Shown in pieces: positions 1 through 12,800 of a stretch of DNA of 64,000 nucleotides. The notes beneath the pieces were generated by a model, which worked only from the letters and a program-made list of their open reading frames with translations, ran no database searches and was not told the origin of the DNA. Positions within the stretch are counted from its first letter, which is position 1, and every line of letters begins with the position of its first letter. The stretch is from Glossina fuscipes (lineage: Eukaryota; Arthropoda; Insecta; Diptera; Glossinidae). The position numbers and the translations under genes are program-made. The DNA is taken from contig NW_023998414.1 of the NCBI RefSeq assembly GCF_014805625.2, positions 22,216,352-22,280,351 on the forward strand, given 5' to 3'.

Positions 1-1345
1 AAAGATCTGAAGTTTAGAAAAATTCAGCTCTCTAAGTGTTAGGTAAATAATTTTACTACGAACTTTCAGCTCATTTGTGCATATTGACCCCTCAAGATGA
101 ATGTAACCTTTCTTTGCTTATTTCTTTTCATTTCCTACTTCTCTGTACAGGTCTCGAGGGAAGTTTCATGCTCTCGAAATAGCCACAAACAATTAATCGA
201 ACAAATTTATTCTGAACTTTTCTTTTACACAATCTCAATAAATTTCATACTCTCACAATATAAATTCAAAAGCTTTTCTGAGAGAGATCGTTGAACACTT
301 ACGTAACAAAACAAACATAAACAAGTTAAAACATTATGATCAAGCAAGAATGACTATTAAATACCCTACGTCACTTCGTCAAATACAACTCTGCACTTAT
401 TATCGCCTTAAAATACCATAAATTATACCTTATTGTTCTCATGTAAAGGCCTTACAGGCAACCCAAGTTGGGTAATCCATACGCAATCTATCAAAGAAAG
501 ATCTATGAAACGCGGCAACAGAGTACTTTAAAACGAACGCAACAGCATTAGGATGAATGAACAAAATGTACTTCACAATCATGACTCGGAGCTTTTATCC
601 AAAAAACGAAAACGGTTTCAAATTCTTTCGCTGGACTTTTTAAATAAAACTTAAACATCTACACTAAATGTGCTTTGGGTGAAATATTTCATCTTCTTTC
701 AGATAAGCAAAATATATGTTTTCACTTAATTCATATTCAGATAGATTGATCGAATGATGCTTACAAGTATGCAATATCGTTGCTCATTATTAGACTCACT
801 ACTCTTATTGTGTATTCTTCTCTACTTTTCTCTTCGATAATGTTAGGTCAAGTGTAAATCACTTATATAACACTTCACAGGCCCCAGATATATCATGTAA
901 CGTTCGAACTTGCCTTACATTTTGATTATGTTATTTTCACAACCATGCAAGAAAACCGTCTTCATCTACGTTAGAATTATGAAAGAAGATATTTATACTT
1001 ACAAAGCACGTTTCGTTTATGTAAAAAGAATTTCAAAGTGCTTTATAAAGTCATTTGCAACAAATAAGTCGAAGAACTTATTATGAATTTTTCAATGATG
1101 AGTATATACGTATAAGAAGCATCCAGGCATTAGTCAAATTCATTTACTGATCGCTGTTATCAAATGTATTTATAACCCATCAAACATTTTAGCAATAGCC
1201 ACCAAATATGAAATACTACGCAAAGACTTTTTACGCTAAAGTGAAAAAATAGTTGTAATTTTGACAGAGTGAGATATTTGGCCTAACAGATGATATTAAC
1301 AAAAGTTGAAAAGGGCTTGTCATGCCACCTATTACAACCATCACC
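1..1345. other. Gene-free AT-rich stretch
   Basis: No convincing exon, RNA gene or recognisable transposon is seen. The only open frame (97-294 +) encodes a low-complexity hydrophobic peptide with no family resemblance. The sequence is AT-rich intergenic DNA or a long intron of a gene lying outside the window. Confidence 0.5.
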
Positions 1346-2190
1346 AAAGCATTAATTTTGTCAAAACGTCTTCAAAGCCCAGAAAGAAGCTTAACGCACC
1401 CCACAAAGTATATATACATTGCTGATTAGCAATAGACTTTGTGCAGGTTGAGGCATCTCTGTCTGTCGGTCTATGTAATGTCTATTATAAACTTTCCGCT
1501 GGCCGCATTGAAACATTGGAAGTTCCTGCATGCAAGTTCATGCTGCAAATGGGCCAATCGGTCAAAGGACACCTATGCTATCATGTAGACTGAGAACACC
1601 TCTGTTTTTCAAATGGAAAAAAGGTTTGCTCATTACTCATAAACTACAGCAAATAAATCTAGAAAAGTTTGAACGTATATTCTATAGGCGGTGCTGTAGT
1701 ACTTGGACAAAGATGGAGAAGCTGACTACACCTACCCTATATTATAGTGCGTAAAAGTTTATCTTTTCTTCAATACCTTTATAGCACGCAGAAGATAGCT
1801 TCAAAAATCTCATGAAGTGTATAAATTCTTCAAACTCTTAATAGATCTAGCAATGTCCGTCTGCTTATCTGCGTAACTGTGTACTATCTGTTGTAAACAT
1901 TCCCTCGTACGCAAAAAATGAATATATCGACTACAGATTTGCAAAAGAATTTGAAAATGACCCAAACTTCTCAAAGGGTCATGCCTACAAGGCACAAACG
2001 CCTATGTAAGAGAAACTGCGAACACCTTGGCTTTTTGTGTTTTTTGGTTATTACTTCTAAAGTGCAGCACATACACCATGTAAATTTCTACATTTTTATT
2101 CTGAAAATAGTAGAAATTAACCGCTCCCAATCTCCCAATAGTACAAGGTATAAAAATTTAGTTCTTTTCCTTTTGTAAAATGTATTCGAT
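1345..2190 (+). mobile_element. DINE-1/INE-1-like repeat, two-unit copy
   Basis: The stretch reads 'GTCAAAACGT...AAGCCCAGAAAGAAGC...CACAAAGTATATATACATTG', then 'CTGTCTGTCGGTCTATG', the layout of the DINE-1/INE-1 core of flies. A second, similar core begins near 1795 ('CTCATGAAGTGTATAAATTC...GTCCGTCTGCTTATC'). The same two-unit order occurs at about 36500-37390. The open frames inside (1530-1754 and 1918-2178 +) are chance frames of the repeat. DINE elements are non-autonomous and code for nothing. Confidence 0.65.
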
Positions 2191-4690
2191 TCAGGCCGAA
2201 TAGAATTTTGTTACTTTGTACGCTTTAATAATTTATTGAAAAATGTTTTCTGGGTTATGCAAAGTAAGTCTAGAATTTATGGTGATAACTTTCATATAGC
2301 ACCCAGTTTTAATAATTACATAAGGAATACATACAATAGAAATGTTCATGACTTTGAACTTATTGCGATGAGGAAATAAACTGTAATGCTGTGAAAAAGG
2401 GGGAAATATATCTTCGAATTAGTCACCAAGCCGCACATGCATTAGCAATCTTGCGTTCACATTTAAACGTTTCCAATTTAAATTATTTTGCCTTCATTTG
2501 AATGATTTCTGATTGATTTGTATTTCATTTTACTTATACAACATGTAATTATAGTCTAAATACTTAAGTATTTATTTGATTTTTTGTTTATTGCGACTAG
2601 GAAAGCTAAAAAATTTAATACTCATCTGCATGACGTATGTGCATTAAGCAGTTGAAAATGCGCTGAGCCCAACAATAAGAGATATCTTTACAAAAGCTTA
2701 AGTATCAATATGTATGTACGCATACATAAATTATATGTGAATGTAAGACGAATATATACAACTCAACCGCCCAAATAATTTTCAAGTTAGCTAACAAAAC
2801 AAGCAAAAGAAATGAGAAAACATATATTCTTGGAATAAACCGATGATAGCTATCGCGGGCAACTTGTTACTTGTGGGCCTGTCAGCGAGATCAATTCAGA
2901 TGGCTTCGCAAAATGCTGATATCGTATTTTATATTGACTAATCGAAATTGATTAACCCATTAATATCTGCGCTGAAAGCTATCAGTTCCTTTTTTTACCG
3001 CAATGACGACAACAGACACACGAAAACGCAGACGAAGATGCCCATCTCGGTTCAAAATCTTAACCTAGTTAGAAAGCTGCATAGTTTTTGGAAACTTTGA
3101 TGTCTATTTCTAAATATTTAATGTAACGTATTCGTCAGATGGTGAATATAAAAAAAATAAAAAAATAAAAAAAAAAAATAAAAATATACACTACTCCGTA
3201 AGCAGATTTCCTGAGCGTTGCATAATCGGGCAGTGTGTGTAATTGCTAAATTTCGAATCGATACCGTTTTCTAAGGGAAATATATTCAAATCATTTCAAA
3301 AATACTAATGGCTTAGCTATTGTACGCGTTTTCTTCTAGGCGAGAAGGCTTTCGCATCGAATTCAATCACAGAGATGTTCATTATCAGAGATCTATGGAT
3401 TTTTTCATGTCTGCAGACTGTAACCTAAGAATATCAGCCTTTCGAGTTTCGAGCACATTAACGCATTACACGTATGTCTACTCATATGCACTTCACATAT
3501 ACATATGTACTGCAAGCCCCCCATAATTCATTCACTCACTTAAACCGTTTTTCTTTTTTAAATTATTGACACCTCCTGGCGCCAAGCCTAAAGAGTTATG
3601 TGTTTGGCTTGCCTCCACTTACCTGAGCTGATGTAGTTTCGATATTATGACTACTTATCGGTGGCGTTTCATCAGGTGTTAATAAACGTGCAGCTGCAAG
3701 ATATAGAAATTGTTTTATTCTTAATCGTGTAACATAAACATTTCTTTGTACTAAAGCCTGTCGGCATTACTTTCTTCTTGATTCCTTCGCTTTTTAATGC
3801 GAGTGGGAGCTAAAGGCATGTTCCTTATTTAAGACAATCTTCCTTTCTATTGTACTTTTCTTCCAAATATTTTGTTTATATTTATATGTTTTCTTTTTAG
3901 TTTCGAAATTTCAAAATTAACCAATATTTCCGTACTTAAAAATGTAGATATAATTTGAAAATTCATTTAGAACCGTATTGCCAAAAGAAAAGAAAATATT
4001 TGAAATATTATATATATATATATATAAATATCATGCATAAGATATATAGAGTTCATAAGACAGAGTACTTCAAATTATTTAACATTCATTCTTGTTCTCT
4101 TTTTATAGAGTTTCGATTACCATTGCCGATTTTTATTAATACAATGTTCATTGCATAACCGCCGCCACGCATTATTTTAAATAAATACGTGCCTTGGTTA
4201 AAAAGTAAAAAAAAATGCGAAATTGCATGCCTTGTAAGCTAATCCTGCTTGTGTGTGTGTGTGTGTGTGTGCGTGTGTGTGTGGGTGTGTGCTGTCAGTA
4301 ATATGTACGACATTTTATGAGCATGTTAGATGCTCTCTTTGTATTTAGCGAGCTAACGAACGACAGCACGTACTTTACTAAACATACATTGTGATCTTTT
4401 CTTACGATGAAGTGTTTATCTAAAAGTTTATGTTGAAAATGGAACACGAGTCTCGGCGAAGGAATGTTACTATTATAACGGACCTTCTTAACGATAATAA
4501 TCATGAAATTATAGTTTGTACGTGTTCTTCTAAGAAGCTCTGATTGCTTCTGTCTTAAACTCTTGAACACGGATCGAAGGGTGGCAACATTTTTTCAGCA
4601 TCTTTTCGCGAAACCAACACAATGCTGCCCCCATTGTTTGTGCTCATCATATCTACGCCCCTGTGACCTTTTTTTACTTCTCAAACCAAG
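2191..4690. other. Gene-free stretch with simple repeats
   Basis: No supported gene. It contains A-rich runs (about 3151-3186), a short (TA)n near 4010-4026 and a (GT)n microsatellite at 4251-4292. The open frames here (3320-3526 +, 3955-4158 +, 4295-4570 -) have no recognisable domain and are biased by the repeats. Confidence 0.5.
4251..4292. repeat. (GT)n microsatellite
   Basis: About 42 bases of GT dinucleotide repeat with a few interruptions (GCGT, GGGT). Confidence 0.95.
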
Positions 4691-5570
4691 TTTTCCTTTG
4701 ATATGTTCTGCCCAAACTATGTACCTATTACCGTCAACGTGACCCTTTAAGAAGTAAGTCGGCTTCTATTAAACTTCCAGTGTTTCGCAACCAAGTTTGC
4801 AAAGCTTTTGTTGATCTCGCTTATCTACGCAGACTTTTGCACGGAATTTGACAAAGTGGATGAAAGGAAGAATTCTCTTGTGTCATCGGAAAATATGATT
4901 GTTAAGATTCAGTATTTGTCTCACATTGAACGTACTCGACGTGTATTACAGAATAGCCGTCCTGTCTTTTCTCTTACTTATTGCATTTATGAATAACGTT
5001 CCATCATCGTTCAATAATGCATGAGAATGACGTTAAGCATATGTTCCCGTTTGGAACACTGCTAGATATTAGATTTCTTCAATTCGTTCTTATTAATACA
5101 GAAAATGTTTAACTAATGACATGGCACTGATTTTACGAAAATCCAAAATTTTCTCGTTTATATGGATTAAAATGTTTCCTACATCTTATCATATCGATAA
5201 CAGTATTATGAAAAATGTATCAGGTTTTAAAGTTTTATAAAGTTTTATTTTTCATTCGAAACTTAGACCTGTATATGAATATCCTGAATTTTCAGTAAAC
5301 AGAGCGAGTTTAATAAGGACGACGTGTAAGCAATATGAAGCTTTTAGTTAAAACAATCCTTGAACACTGGGCTATTGGTTGGGTACCTAATTACAGATGC
5401 CATCATGAATTGTAAGGAATCCATTCAACGCGACGTTATACGATGCCATCTATAATCTCAGTTGAGCTCGTGCCTCACCTTTTCCGTAATGTCAAAATGG
5501 ACTAAATCTTATTGAGAAAAGACTTGAAATTTTAAGTGTTACGTTCTTATTTAAGCTAACTAAGGACGAT
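4690..5570 (+). mobile_element. Non-LTR retrotransposon reverse transcriptase relic
   Basis: Around 4817-4880 the + strand encodes 'LIYADFCTEFDKVDERK', matching the reverse transcriptase palm block of insect LINEs, where 'xxDFSKAFDxVDH' carries the first catalytic aspartate. Further on, about 5325-5480, broken frames give 'LEHWAIGWVPNYRCHH' and 'NCKESIQRDVIR', matching the usual end of the domain ('LEYxSxVWxPxY...RIESIQRRFxRY'). The order and spacing fit a Jockey-like ORF2, but the frame is interrupted by several stops and shifts and the palm block with YADD is not recognisable. It is a dead fragment with no visible poly(A) tail or target-site duplication. The clade assignment is tentative. 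Confidence 0.65.
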
Positions 5571-7611
5571 ATTTTTTCTTGCTTTATTCGAAAGGCTAGA
5601 TTTTAATAACTCTAAACAGGATTCAAGACATTTTGTTTTACTGTTATAGTATATGATAACAAATTCTGAACTTTTGTCTGCCACTTGACTTTTTCGCCAT
5701 TTATAATTTGGTTTTCAAATTTATCTCCTTTATCTCCTGGATACAAGGTAACTGAAACTCTGCAAATTCTTTTCTTTTTTCTTTTTTTTTTTACTGATTT
5801 TCACAAGTAAATTTTGAAGGAACCCGATTATAAATTAGCTAATAGTGAGGAAGTTTTGTGAATTGTATTCAAAAATATGAAAAGATAATTGTGCTTACAT
5901 TTTTCTCTATCCCATCGAGAGGAACGTCCTGACAATGGGGATAGTCCAGCACGTTCCGAATTATCTAGCGAATTACTACCAGTCGTTAATGAGGTTGGTG
6001 ATCTATTATAACAACAACTGCATACCAGATTTGACTCTAATGCAATAATATTTATAATAACAAAAATGAATCTTAGTTCAGTGATTACCTATTCATTAAT
6101 TACCTTTTCTCTTAACGGATTTATTTAATTTATTCGATCGACTGTCGCACATGCGTTAAAGTGAAAAATAACAACTGTATAGGATTATTAAAATTTATTT
6201 TTTTTTTATATATATATTTTTTTTTAAATTATAAAATATTTTTGAAAAATGTCATAGTTAAGGGATATGAAAAACTATTCGTTTTTTTTTATCATAACGT
6301 TGCCATAATCAAATATTTTTAAAACAAATTTAATTGTAACATGCAAAATATTATACCTTAATTGATTAGAGTTTATTCTTTTTTTTTTTTTTAAAGCGTC
6401 CATTATACGCTGTTAAAAAAGTAATAAGCATTGCCATACATAGCACTGAAACTATGACACTACACTACATTTGTAAACTAGTATGCATAGCGTAACGTAC
6501 CGGACGATACTTGAATCCGAAAGTAACATAGCAAATATAAAACATTCAGTTATGACATATTTTTGCTTGCACTGTAACAGCAAATGAATGCTATGGGATT
6601 TTCAAAACTGAACTCGCAACAAGCGGTATATATAATAAAATTACCGCAGTGTGTACATGTACGCACACGTAAAATAATTATTGCAGTGTGCTACCAACTT
6701 ACACTTCAATTACAACAATACTTTGTTGACGCATTGTGAGACCCATAAGGTGACGAAAAATACACATCCGTTGAACATGAAGCTTTCTAAAATATTGGGA
6801 AGGTGATAAGCGCCAATAATGCTTCACATGCAATTGCGATAAAATACAGGGGCCAACCTTACAAACAAAAAAAAATAAAAAACGAAGTGAAAACTGTTTT
6901 TTTAGTGCTTAGTAACCTCCTCGACTGTTATCATTATTATCATTGGCGTTTCTTCCGTTCAAAAATAGAATTTTAGAAAAATCTCTTTCTTATTCAAGCT
7001 GAAGTATAGCTGAACTACTCACACATTCAAAGGAAAAAGTCGATCAAGTGCTTGTGAGCTACATAGGCTAAGGATTTATGAAATGTTTAAATTCTAATCT
7101 TTGTAAATATATTCCTTTTGAAGTTTTTATATTGTCTTTTGAAATTATAAATAAAATCTACATGATTCTAAATTCAAACACATACACAATTCAATCACAC
7201 GAACCTAATATAAGTTAATTAAGAAAAATCCTGGAAAAAATAAAAAAGACATTCTGCGTAACAATAACTTGAAGTGGAAAGCAGTTTCAACTGTTCTACT
7301 AAACAATAAATGATTGGTTTCGTTAGCAATTACATCAACTGCGCACGCTATTTATATAATCTATGTTTTGCATATCGCAAACATTAATGTTGAATGCATA
7401 GTTAAGTTAGCGCCAGGTGGACTTTAAATATTGTACAAATACAGAGAAGATTTAAAAATTAAACAACAATTTATGAATGATCATCATCAGCATGCGAATG
7501 AAGAAGAATGCTTCCTCTCTTAAATAAAAAAAGAAAAAAAAAAAAAAACAACTGCCTAACGCTGCAACGGCAGATACAAAATGTAGTCCTTATATTAGAT
7601 TATTAGATACT
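5571..7611. other. Gene-free AT-rich stretch
   Basis: No gene or recognisable element. It consists of AT-rich sequence with T- and A-homopolymers (about 5770-5792, 6198-6222, 6379-6392, 7526-7549). Confidence 0.5.
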
Positions 7612-8225
7612 TGCAAATATTTTGATCATTTTTCCACTTGAAAAAGACATTTTGGTCCAACATATATTAATCAAAATATTGCCAATCATTTTCTAAAACA
7701 TTTTCCCATCTTCCTAAAAACATGGCAATAACCTATCGAAGGCAGCGATTCTGTCATCGATTCACTTTCGCACTTCTTCGGCATTTCCAACCCCATTTCC
7801 ATGCAAGCCACGCTCCATCGTTCTGGACAAGTTATAATCAGAAGCCGCTATATCAAATCGCCCCAATCGACTTGCGACAGTGTACCGTTGACAGCTTTGC
7901 AGTGTGTGGCCGAGCGTTTTCATGCAAGAGTGTAACTTTGCATGTATTAACCACCATTGCTGGTTCAATTTGTACAATTAGTGTCGGTAGACATCTGCAG
8001 TAACAGTTTCGTTCGCTTTTGGCAGTTCATAATACACTTGCTGATCCCACCATATGCACAGCAATACTTTATTTCCATGAATATTCCGCTTCCGTGTTGA
8101 TGTGGATGGCTTTTCTGAACTAATCCATGATCGTTTGCGCTTAGGATTGTCGTAGTAGATCCACTTTTCATCGGCCGTCAAAATTTCTGATTTCACTGAC
8201 TCTAACAGAGAGACACGCATGTATA
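7612..8225 (-). mobile_element. mariner transposase relic (copy 1)
   Basis: On the minus strand, from about 8220 downward, the reading gives 'ILTADEKWIYYDNPKRKRSW' followed by 'KVLLCIWWDQQVYYELPKA', the block around the first catalytic Asp of mariner (D,D34D) transposases. After a frame change comes 'LHENARPHTAKL' (near 7900-7930), where the family has HDNARPH; the second catalytic Asp is therefore Glu here. Then 'AASDYNL' stands for the third-Asp block (APSDYHLF), and near 7690 'FLGRWENVLENDWQYFD' matches the C-terminus. Several frameshifts and stops are present, and the N-terminal helix-turn-helix half is missing. The 3' flank 'CACTTGAAAAAGACATTTTG' (7636-7655) is shared with the two other copies in the window. 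It is inactive. Confidence 0.8.
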
Positions 8226-8381
8226 TATGAGTAAATGGAGATCGACCTTATCGTTCATACTTATGAAGCATACATTGAGTATATATATTTTATGAGTTCT
8301 CGGGTGAACATTGCTATATCATTTGGAAACATTCGACAAAACTATTGTTATTATTGTTATTATTATAAATGATTTAGACGA

Positions 8382-8435
8382 TAGAAATAATTTCTAGTAC
8401 TAAGGAACGTAGAAATAATTTCTAGTACTAAGGAA
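8382..8435. repeat. Tandem 26-bp repeat with internal palindrome
   Basis: The 26-base unit beginning TAGAAATAATTTCTAGTACT occurs at 8382-8407 and again, identical, at 8410-8435, separated by CG. Each unit contains the palindrome AGAAATAATTTCT. Confidence 0.9.
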
Positions 8436-9059
8436 ATAGTATGATCGTTAACAAACAAATCTAACGGTTCAAATTAACATATGGTTTATGGTTAGATTAA
8501 AAAAAAAAAGGAAAAAAAAGCAGATAAAACTACATTTGTTGTGTCTATGAGTTACGAATTCATCTATGTGCGTGATTTTCCTAAAAACTATAAAAATTTC
8601 ATTAACTAAATTTGATCATATACAATAAAAATATAGACTTGACTATTCGGTTGCGAACTATAAACGGTTACATATATTGAATGATAATCGAATACCTATA
8701 ATGTCTCGTAAGCGATAAGACAACATTTCTTATAATTAAATGATAGAATAAAGCCGTCAAGATTACAGCCACTTCAGTTTGATAAGTGTGGTTCATTTTA
8801 TAACCTCCTATTGTAATTCTCAATAAACAGGTATACGCAACAAATGCTGCAGTCATAATTAATCCTAAACAAAGATTTAAAAAAATCTATTCTTCATGGT
8901 TCATTTGTGACTTATAAATTTTAATGGATTTTTAAAAGTCTCATTACGCTGAATAGTTTGCAATATAAGCGACGTGACAAAAGTCGAAGTCCTAAAATTT
9001 ACTTTCGAATTTTAAATGTTAATCCAAAGCACGACAATTACAATTCAAACTGATATGCT

Positions 9060-9830
9060 GTTCGACGTGTATATCAGCGATAGCAAGAGAGCGTTGACTA
9101 TACTCGGCGATGAGCAAGTATATTTGCTACATCATCATTACGAGATCGCCTATTGAATGCGGTTCGACTCCGATAGCAGCTACAGGAAGTTAGAGAGGTG
9201 GAAGGGTCAAACGACGGATGGTTACAAGAAGACTATCAAAAGGGGGCCTGACAGTGCACAGATCAGCAACTTGCTCGTAATTGACCCCAGCTCGCCGACA
9301 AGCACCCCTTCAGTTCACTCGAGAACATGTGAACTGTGCTGTGAATCAATAGAAAATAGTACAGTTCTGTGACAAATGCAGGATATGTCTTCATGGTACT
9401 GATGGCGGGAAAAGAGTCCACCGAACACCCAATGAGCTGTTCGCACAATATTGCATCTCTCCCATTCGACGGTGGTTCGTGCATTTTTTGAGTAAGCGAG
9501 AACCGAACTTGAATTCATTCTAGAGTGCAATGCCCAATGTCAATCAAGCGGATTGACTTTCTGATGCTGTATCGAAACAATCAAGATGCAAGATCACGTA
9601 GTGTCTTTTTCGCGATTTATCCGCGAAAACTCTATTTTCATGCACGACAACGTAAGACCAAATATCGCTATTGTAGTGCGTCTGTACTTCGAGGAGGATG
9701 ATGTGCCGGTTATGATGTGGCCTACTCGAACCCCAGATTTCAAACCTTTTGAACAACGGCTACGAGTCTCGGAGAGCTTCGAACTGCCATTACAAAAGAA
9801 TGGGATAAGATACTGCAATATTTTGCAAAC
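9060..9830 (+). mobile_element. Tc1-like transposase relic
   Basis: Broken + frames give, in order: 'RLLNAVRL' plus 'QLQEVREV' (9145-9200), like the second DNA-binding helix region of Tc1 elements; 'PLQFTREHVN' (about 9307-9336); 'VQFCDKCRICLHGTDGG' (9362-9412), the region of the first catalytic Asp (usually FSDESRF); and 'FMHDNVRPNIAIVVRLYFEE' to 'WPTRTPDFKPFEQ' (9637-9760), the second Asp block and the Glu block (usually FMQDNARPH and WPARSPDLNPIEH). The order is that of a D,D34E transposase of about 340 aa. Multiple stops and shifts make it a fossil. No terminal inverted repeats were recognised. Confidence 0.8.
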
Positions 9831-9837
9831 ACATTTA

Positions 9838-9888
9838 TTTATTTAATGACATATTTATTTAATGACATATTTATTTAATGATATATAG
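9838..9888. repeat. Short tandem repeat, 16-bp unit
   Basis: The unit ACATATTTATTTAATG is repeated at the end of the Tc1-like relic: a partial unit, two full units, then a diverged one (ATATATAGG). Confidence 0.85.
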
Positions 9889-12800
9889 GTGAAGGTGATA
9901 TCTCGTATTAGTAACAATTTTATATTTTTTATTATCCTGGCAGCGCCATCTGAAACAAGAGATTGTGCATATTTCTATTGATTTGTTGCTATTGTAATGA
10001 TTTTCAAGGTCAAGGATAAGCATTAGGTGTTCTACAAAACTTAACGATGTGTACTTTAGTTTCATTTAAGTTATGTTTGCAACGTATTATTAATCTAATA
10101 ATAAATTCAATCTGAAAATATAGGGGACGTGCGATTTTTTTGCTCTCATCGGTATATGTGTCAATTATAAAAATATAAGAGACTCTATTGAAGCGTGTCT
10201 ATTTTGTCCATCTGGATAAGTAAGAGAACCAATTCGATAATATCTATCTGCTTAGGCATCTATCAAAACACTTACTGTGGCGATGTAAAAATTCATTCTC
10301 TCTTCCAGAAAAGTTGAAGGAACAATTTTTCCTCTTCTTTATATAGTTAGGTATAGGATTGTTGCAGTCAATTCGAACCATTTCCTATACTCGTAAACCA
10401 CAAGATTTTAAAAATCATAATATCTTAAAAACTTTCCCGTTTCAAAATCATATAAGGTATAAAAGATTGACCCAGATTCTTTGATATATATGCATATATT
10501 TTTAATAATATTTTTTGCAGTGTAACAGAGATCATGAGAACGAAGCTAAAGATTACGAGAAATAAATTTACTCATCTATTTGCATATCAATACTTTCTCA
10601 ACATACTAATATTAGTTTAGAAAAACAGTTTCCCATTCTCACTAATTATTTAATAACTACATGAAATTCATAAAAAGACAATAACAGAAACTTTAAACTA
10701 ACGTTAAATATTGTCATTTATTCAATATGAAAAATCAAACGAATAACTGAGAAAAATCGAGTCGAGGTAAGTAATAATTTGTTGTATACTGTATTTCCGT
10801 TTACATATTTGTATATTTAATTCCATCGTCTGTAGATTCCATGTTTGATTTATCCAAGACCATTCATCCGTTTATGTTTGCTTATGCTTGCGCTTATCCA
10901 TCATTCCCGCCGCCCATTTATGTACCCGTTTGTCCGTCCTTCCGACTATAGCATATACAATGTTAATCATCTCACACGACACCTGAGACAAGGTAATCGT
11001 ATTATTTCCTATATGTCCGTCCATCCGTCCGCCTACTTGTGGGGCCGTTCTCAAGAAATCTCTCTGAAAATTCGAGTCAAGCAATCACACAAAAAACACT
11101 GAACTCTCCGAAACGATATTCCTAGTAATCGAAACAGCTCCATTTACACAACTATATAAAGAAGAAGTGTACCAAAAGAGATACCTTAATACGAAATCTA
11201 CATATTTCATAATTTTAAAATTAAGTATTTCATATTTATAAAAATGATCGATTTGAATCTTTCCGAATTGCACTCCACTCCAAGAATTTTCGTGACTTTA
11301 CCGTTACATATGTATATATGTATATAAATACTACGAAAATATCATCGCTTGATCTCATTCATTGAAAATAAGATTACATGGAAAGCTTACATGGAATTTA
11401 TGTCAAATAGAAATTTTTTTTATGCATTTCTTAAAGTTTCTGTCTTCACTAAAAGTGACTCATCAGTGATTCTTCATCCTTGCCAATAATTTTATAATGA
11501 AAATCTTCCGAGTTGTCAGTTCTAACGTAAATCTGCCCGAATGCATATTCAATAAAAGCAGAAATGTTTATGTCCTCACACCGGCGTATACTAAAAAAAC
11601 AATTTCAAAAATTACACCCAGACCCTTTTATTTTCGCTTTTCCTCTTCGACTATAATAGATAAACATCGATTCTAAATTTTTGAACGAAACCTTCAATTT
11701 TACAGAATGCTTCTAAAGATCATGGTTTGACTGACGTAAAGATAATTTTCGCAATTTTATTGAATTCGCTAATTTTCTACAGTTAAGTGACGAACTTCAG
11801 CGAGTTGAAGAAACGTGAAAACCAAGTAGAAATTTTCTGTTTGTAACGGATTATCCAATGTTTGAGTTTTACATAACGAAAATAGGATCATTTTAAGATC
11901 AAATTTCTTTTAATTTATTTTACAAAACAGTTTTATGCTCATAATTTGCAACTTGAGGCAGGCAAACAAACAGATTTAATTGAATCCAGTACCTATGCTA
12001 ATCAAGTTTTCAATACATATTTCAATTGTTACGGATATATATATAAATCGTAGAGATATTTATGAAAGAAATTGTTTTCGTGTTATGACGCGTTTTCCAT
12101 TTCCCATATCTAATATATTTGACAAAGTGATTAGTATGAATTGCATAATTTTCTTTATGAGAGAATAACGAAACTTTTTTTCTCGCATGTATATCTTGTA
12201 TCCTTTTTGGAGTAAAAGTGATTTTCTATGAACGCAATTGTTGAAATGAAAAAGTAAAATATTTTTTGCCGATTGTCATAACGATACGTAAAATACATAT
12301 AACTGAGTAACATATTATCGGTCACTGTCAGGATCATAGTCGCATTTTTACATTTTTATATGACGTCACATTTATGTACATTCTATACAAATCGTAAGAT
12401 ATGGGCTCTCTGCAAACAAATTAACTTATACTTAACAAGTCTACTCGCTTAAAAAAATTCTTTATCATAGAAATCTATTAATTTTTAAACTGACTTTTTT
12501 TTCTTTCTATACGAACATTTGTAATTGCGATTGTAAAACAAATGAATTTTATTTTCTAACTGATTTGATATATTATACAGTCGTAATTCAAACTATATAG
12601 CGATTGTGGGTATGAATTATTTCAAAATTTATTTAACGTTCATGGAAAATTCAGTGTGTTGATCGCCGTTGGCAGAAGTTAACGTGTTGTCTTCTTTCTC
12701 CACAAATCTATCGCTATTAATTTTTATCCTTAATCGAATAAAGGCAAAAAAAAAAAAAAAAAAAAAAAGATTATTTTTAAAATTTAAAAGTGAACGAAAT

